Source of the DNA: Thermaerobacter marianensis
GTDB lineage: Bacteria > Bacillota > Sulfobacillia > DYIH01 > DYIG01
Direction of reading: 5' to 3'
Assembly: GCA_020723725.1 (NCBI GenBank)
Contig: DYIG01000085.1
Location: forward strand, 1-6,851
DNA: 6,851 bases
How positions within the stretch are numbered: position 1 is the stretch's first letter; every line of letters starts with the position of its first letter. The position numbers and the translations under genes are program-made. Positions 4,364 to 6,851 of the stretch are shown in pieces. Below the pieces are notes generated by a model that saw only the letters and a program-made list of their open reading frames with translations, had not been told where the DNA came from and made no database searches.

Positions 4364-6851
4364 ATGTATTTGTCCGGACAGCACGTGATCCTGATCGATG
4401 GCCATAGCCTGTTCCATCGCGCCTTTTTTGCCCTGCCCCATCTTACCAATGGCCAGGGGCAGCCTACGAATGCGGTGTACGGCTTCCTTACCATGCTTCT
4501 TAAATTGATAGAAGTCTACCGCCCCGACTGTATTGTCACAGCCTTGGACCGTTCAACGCCAACCTTTCGCCATGCTACTTACGAGGGATACAAGGCGCAC
4601 CGGCCTGAAATGGCTGATGAGTTGCGGAGCCAATTCCCGTACTTGCGACAGGCGCTCGCCGCCATGAGGGTGCCCGTCTACGAACTAGATGGTTACGAGG
4701 CGGATGACATCATAGGCGGGTTGGCGTTGCGGGCGGCGGGTCAGGGCTGCCGCGTCACCATTGTGACCGGCGACCGCGACCTGCTGCAGCTGGTGGGGCC
4801 CCGTATCAAGGTCCTTTTAACCCGTAGAGGCATCAGCGAGATGGAGGAGTATGACGTCGAAGCGGTGATGGCCCGGTACGGCCTCAAGCCCGTCCAGCTG
4901 CGCGATGTGAAGGCCCTGATGGGGGACCCCTCCGACAACATACCGGGTGTACCGGGGATTGGCGAGAAAACCGCCCTTAAGCTAATCAAAGAGTATGGGA
5001 GCATAGAAGGGTTTTTTGAACGGGCTGGCCCGGCAGGCGGGCGGGCAGTCAGCACGGCGCTGCAGCTCAAGGAACAGGTGGAAATGAGCAAGCACCTGGC
5101 CACCATAGACACCGATACCCCGGTAGTTTTTGATCTTGAGGAATGTAAGTATGTCGGCCCAGATATGGCATCCATGGCCGAATTGTGTTCCCGCCTCGAT
5201 TTCCACAGCCTGGCGCGACGCCTCGGTATTAACTGTGGGGAAGCAGGGGGGGAGGCAGCCTCTGACTCCGCCGGTCTCGTAACGCTTAATGGCAGGGCCC
5301 TTCAACCCGAGGATGTTAAGGTTATCGTCACCAACGAGGAGGCTCAGGTTACCGTAAATGAAATCCTGGAAGGCGGTCCCGAGTCAGAGCCGCTCTCCCT
5401 CCTGCCGGTGCTCGAGCTTGTGCCTGGACGCCCCGGCGAGTTTTCCCTCTCTTCGGTTGTCATTGCGTATAACAACGGCCTGCGTATCCTGCGGGACCAG
5501 GGCCTCCAGCAGTTTGGACCGCTGATGGCCTCGGGGCGGGGTAAGGGTGGCCATGACCTTAAACCCCTAGTCCGGCACTTGCTGGCACAAGGGAATGAGG
5601 TCAAGGGTCTGGAGTCGGATACCGCCATAGCCGCCTATCTGGTCGATCCCTTGCGATCCGGCTACCCTCTTGAGTCCGTGGCGGAGAAGTACCTGGGGGT
5701 CACAGTGGAGAAAGCCCGTGATGGGGCGGTGGGGGATGATGCCCTGGCGGTGCGCGCGTCCTGGCTGGAACCGCTCCGTGACAGACTTAACGCGGAGATC
5801 GACAGGCTGGGGCTTAAAGGGCTTTATCATGAAGTGGAGATGCCCTTGATGCGCGTCCTGGCTCAGATGGAGGCCACCGGCATCACCGTAGATGAGGGGG
5901 TGCTGGACCAGTTGGGTGAGGAGTTCAGCCGTCGACTGGATGAGCTCGCCACCAACATTTATGATCTGGCGGGGGTGGAGTTCAATATAAACTCCACGCA
6001 ACAACTGGCGGAGGTCCTCTTCAAGAAGCTCAACCTCCCTCCTGTTCGTAAGACCAAGACGGGGTATTCGACCGATGCCTCTGTCTTGGAAGAGCTGGCG
6101 GCAAGTCACCCCATAGCCGGATACATACTGGAACACCGGCAACTGGCCAAACTCAAGGGGACGTACATCGAGGGCCTGAAGCCCCTGATTAACCCCGAGA
6201 CCGGCCGGGTCTACACAACGTTCAATCAGACTGTGACCGCCACGGGCAGGCTTTCCAGCACTGATCCCAACCTGCAGAACATACCGGTGCGCGATGAAAT
6301 GGGCCGGCGGATCCGGCGGGCCTTTATAGCCGCTCCCGGCCACGTCCTCATCGGGGCGGATTACTCACAGATCGAGCTCCGGATTCTCGCGCATGTGTCG
6401 GAGGACCCGGGCCTGATTTCCGCGTTTTTGGAAGGGGCCGACATACACCAGGCCACGGCTGCCGAGGTCTTTGGCGTTCCTAGGGACCAGGTTACACCGG
6501 CGATGCGCTCTAGGGCCAAGGCCGTCAACTTCGGCATCGTTTACGGGATCAGTGACTTCGGCCTCTCACAGAACCTTGGCATCAGTCGCAAGGAGGCCAA
6601 GGAGTACATTGAAAACTACTTCCGCAGGTACCCTGGGGTTAGCCGTTACTGTGAGGGGATAGTGCGTGAAGCGCGCCGGGAGGGTCTTGTTCGCACGATT
6701 ATGGGCCGTATTCGCCACCTCCCGGAGATCAACAGCAAGAACTTCGCCCGCAGGCAGTTTGCAGAACGCACAGCGCTCAACACGCCCATCCAGGGTTCCG
6801 CGGCGGACATTATCAAAAAAGCCATGGTCGACGTTTATCGTGAATTGCAAA
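4364..6851 (+). CDS. polA: DNA polymerase I, truncated by the window end
   Basis: The frame is open from ATG 4364 to the right edge (829 complete codons). PolA fills gaps and removes RNA primers in replication and repair. The 5' nuclease domain (1 to about 290) has its metal-binding acids: Asp12, Asp62, Asp114/Asp115 in YEADD, Asp137/Asp139 in TGDRD, and Asp188/Asp191 in GDPSDNIPGVPGIGEKTA. The proofreading-like domain (about 300-480) is degenerate: LPVLEL (347-352) stands where DTE is expected, although GHDLK (Asp398) remains, so 3'-5' exonuclease activity is probably absent, as in Bacillus and Thermus enzymes. The polymerase domain has motif A (DYSQIELR, Asp666) and the O-helix RSRAKAVNFGIVYG with Arg715, Lys719, Phe723 and Tyr727. 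Motif C (HDE) lies beyond the window, probably with about 50-60 further residues. The start lacks a clear Shine-Dalgarno site, and GTG 4361 is an adjacent alternative. Confidence 0.97.
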   Translation, partial: MYLSGQHVILIDGHSLFHRAFFALPHLTNGQGQPTNAVYGFLTMLLKLIEVYRPDCIVTALDRSTPTFRHATYEGYKAHRPEMADELRSQFPYLRQALAAMRVPVYELDGYEADDIIGGLALRAAGQGCRVTIVTGDRDLLQLVGPRIKVLLTRRGISEMEEYDVEAVMARYGLKPVQLRDVKALMGDPSDNIPGVPGIGEKTALKLIKEYGSIEGFFERAGPAGGRAVSTALQLKEQVEMSKHLATIDTDTPVVFDLEECKYVGPDMASMAELCSRLDFHSLARRLGINCGEAGGEAASDSAGLVTLNGRALQPEDVKVIVTNEEAQVTVNEILEGGPESEPLSLLPVLELVPGRPGEFSLSSVVIAYNNGLRILRDQGLQQFGPLMASGRGKGGHDLKPLVRHLLAQGNEVKGLESDTAIAAYLVDPLRSGYPLESVAEKYLGVTVEKARDGAVGDDALAVRASWLEPLRDRLNAEIDRLGLKGLYHEVEMPLMRVLAQMEATGITVDEGVLDQLGEEFSRRLDELATNIYDLAGVEFNINSTQQLAEVLFKKLNLPPVRKTKTGYSTDASVLEELAASHPIAGYILEHRQLAKLKGTYIEGLKPLINPETGRVYTTFNQTVTATGRLSSTDPNLQNIPVRDEMGRRIRRAFIAAPGHVLIGADYSQIELRILAHVSEDPGLISAFLEGADIHQATAAEVFGVPRDQVTPAMRSRAKAVNFGIVYGISDFGLSQNLGISRKEAKEYIENYFRRYPGVSRYCEGIVREARREGLVRTIMGRIRHLPEINSKNFARRQFAERTALNTPIQGSAADIIKKAMVDVYRELQ

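Noticed and set aside
5567..6343. Long open frame of 258 codons on the minus strand
   Set aside because: It lies wholly inside polA, whose conserved domains are unmistakable on the plus strand. The antisense translation has no recognisable domain, and long antisense frames are common in GC-rich genes.

Overview
The window carries six protein-coding genes and one tRNA gene at chromosome-like density. High G+C, several likely TTG starts, GGAGG-type ribosome binding sites, a TenI-type protein, a ThiS ending VHFVGGG and a Bacillus-like DNA polymerase I together suggest a GC-rich, probably clostridial member of the Bacillota. This lineage call is inference from protein style and gene order, not a phylogeny.

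Positions 2-2070 are the 3' part of a thiamine thiazole operon on the + strand: a 5'-truncated tenI-like gene, then thiS, thiG and thiF, tightly packed with overlaps of 26 and 11 nt. ThiF adenylates the C-terminus of ThiS, the activated end becomes a thiocarboxylate, ThiG uses that sulfur to build the thiazole phosphate ring, and a TenI-type protein would aromatise the product. The enzyme that supplies dehydroglycine (ThiO or ThiH) is not between these genes, and the operon start lies outside the window.

Positions 2071-2407 are AT-rich and intergenic. They hold a 16-bp tandem repeat that forms hairpins, a class II tRNA-Leu gene with anticodon CAA on the minus strand, and its likely sigma-70-type promoter. 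The tRNA is convergent with thiF and divergent from the next gene.

Positions 2408-3151 encode a ZIP-family metal transporter. A strong hairpin (3162-3204) separates it from an exported L,D-transpeptidase (3214-4323) with an extra C-terminal region of about 160 residues. A 40-nt gap leads to polA (4364 to the window end), which encodes DNA polymerase I with an intact 5' nuclease, a degenerate proofreading domain and a polymerase domain cut off by the window edge before motif C.

I see no mobile element, CRISPR array, toxin or defence gene, and no convincing undescribed system. The points most worth checking are the His-to-Asn change in the TenI-like protein, the hairpin that buries the ribosome binding site of the L,D-transpeptidase, the unassigned C-terminal region of that enzyme, and the repeat beside the tRNA gene.
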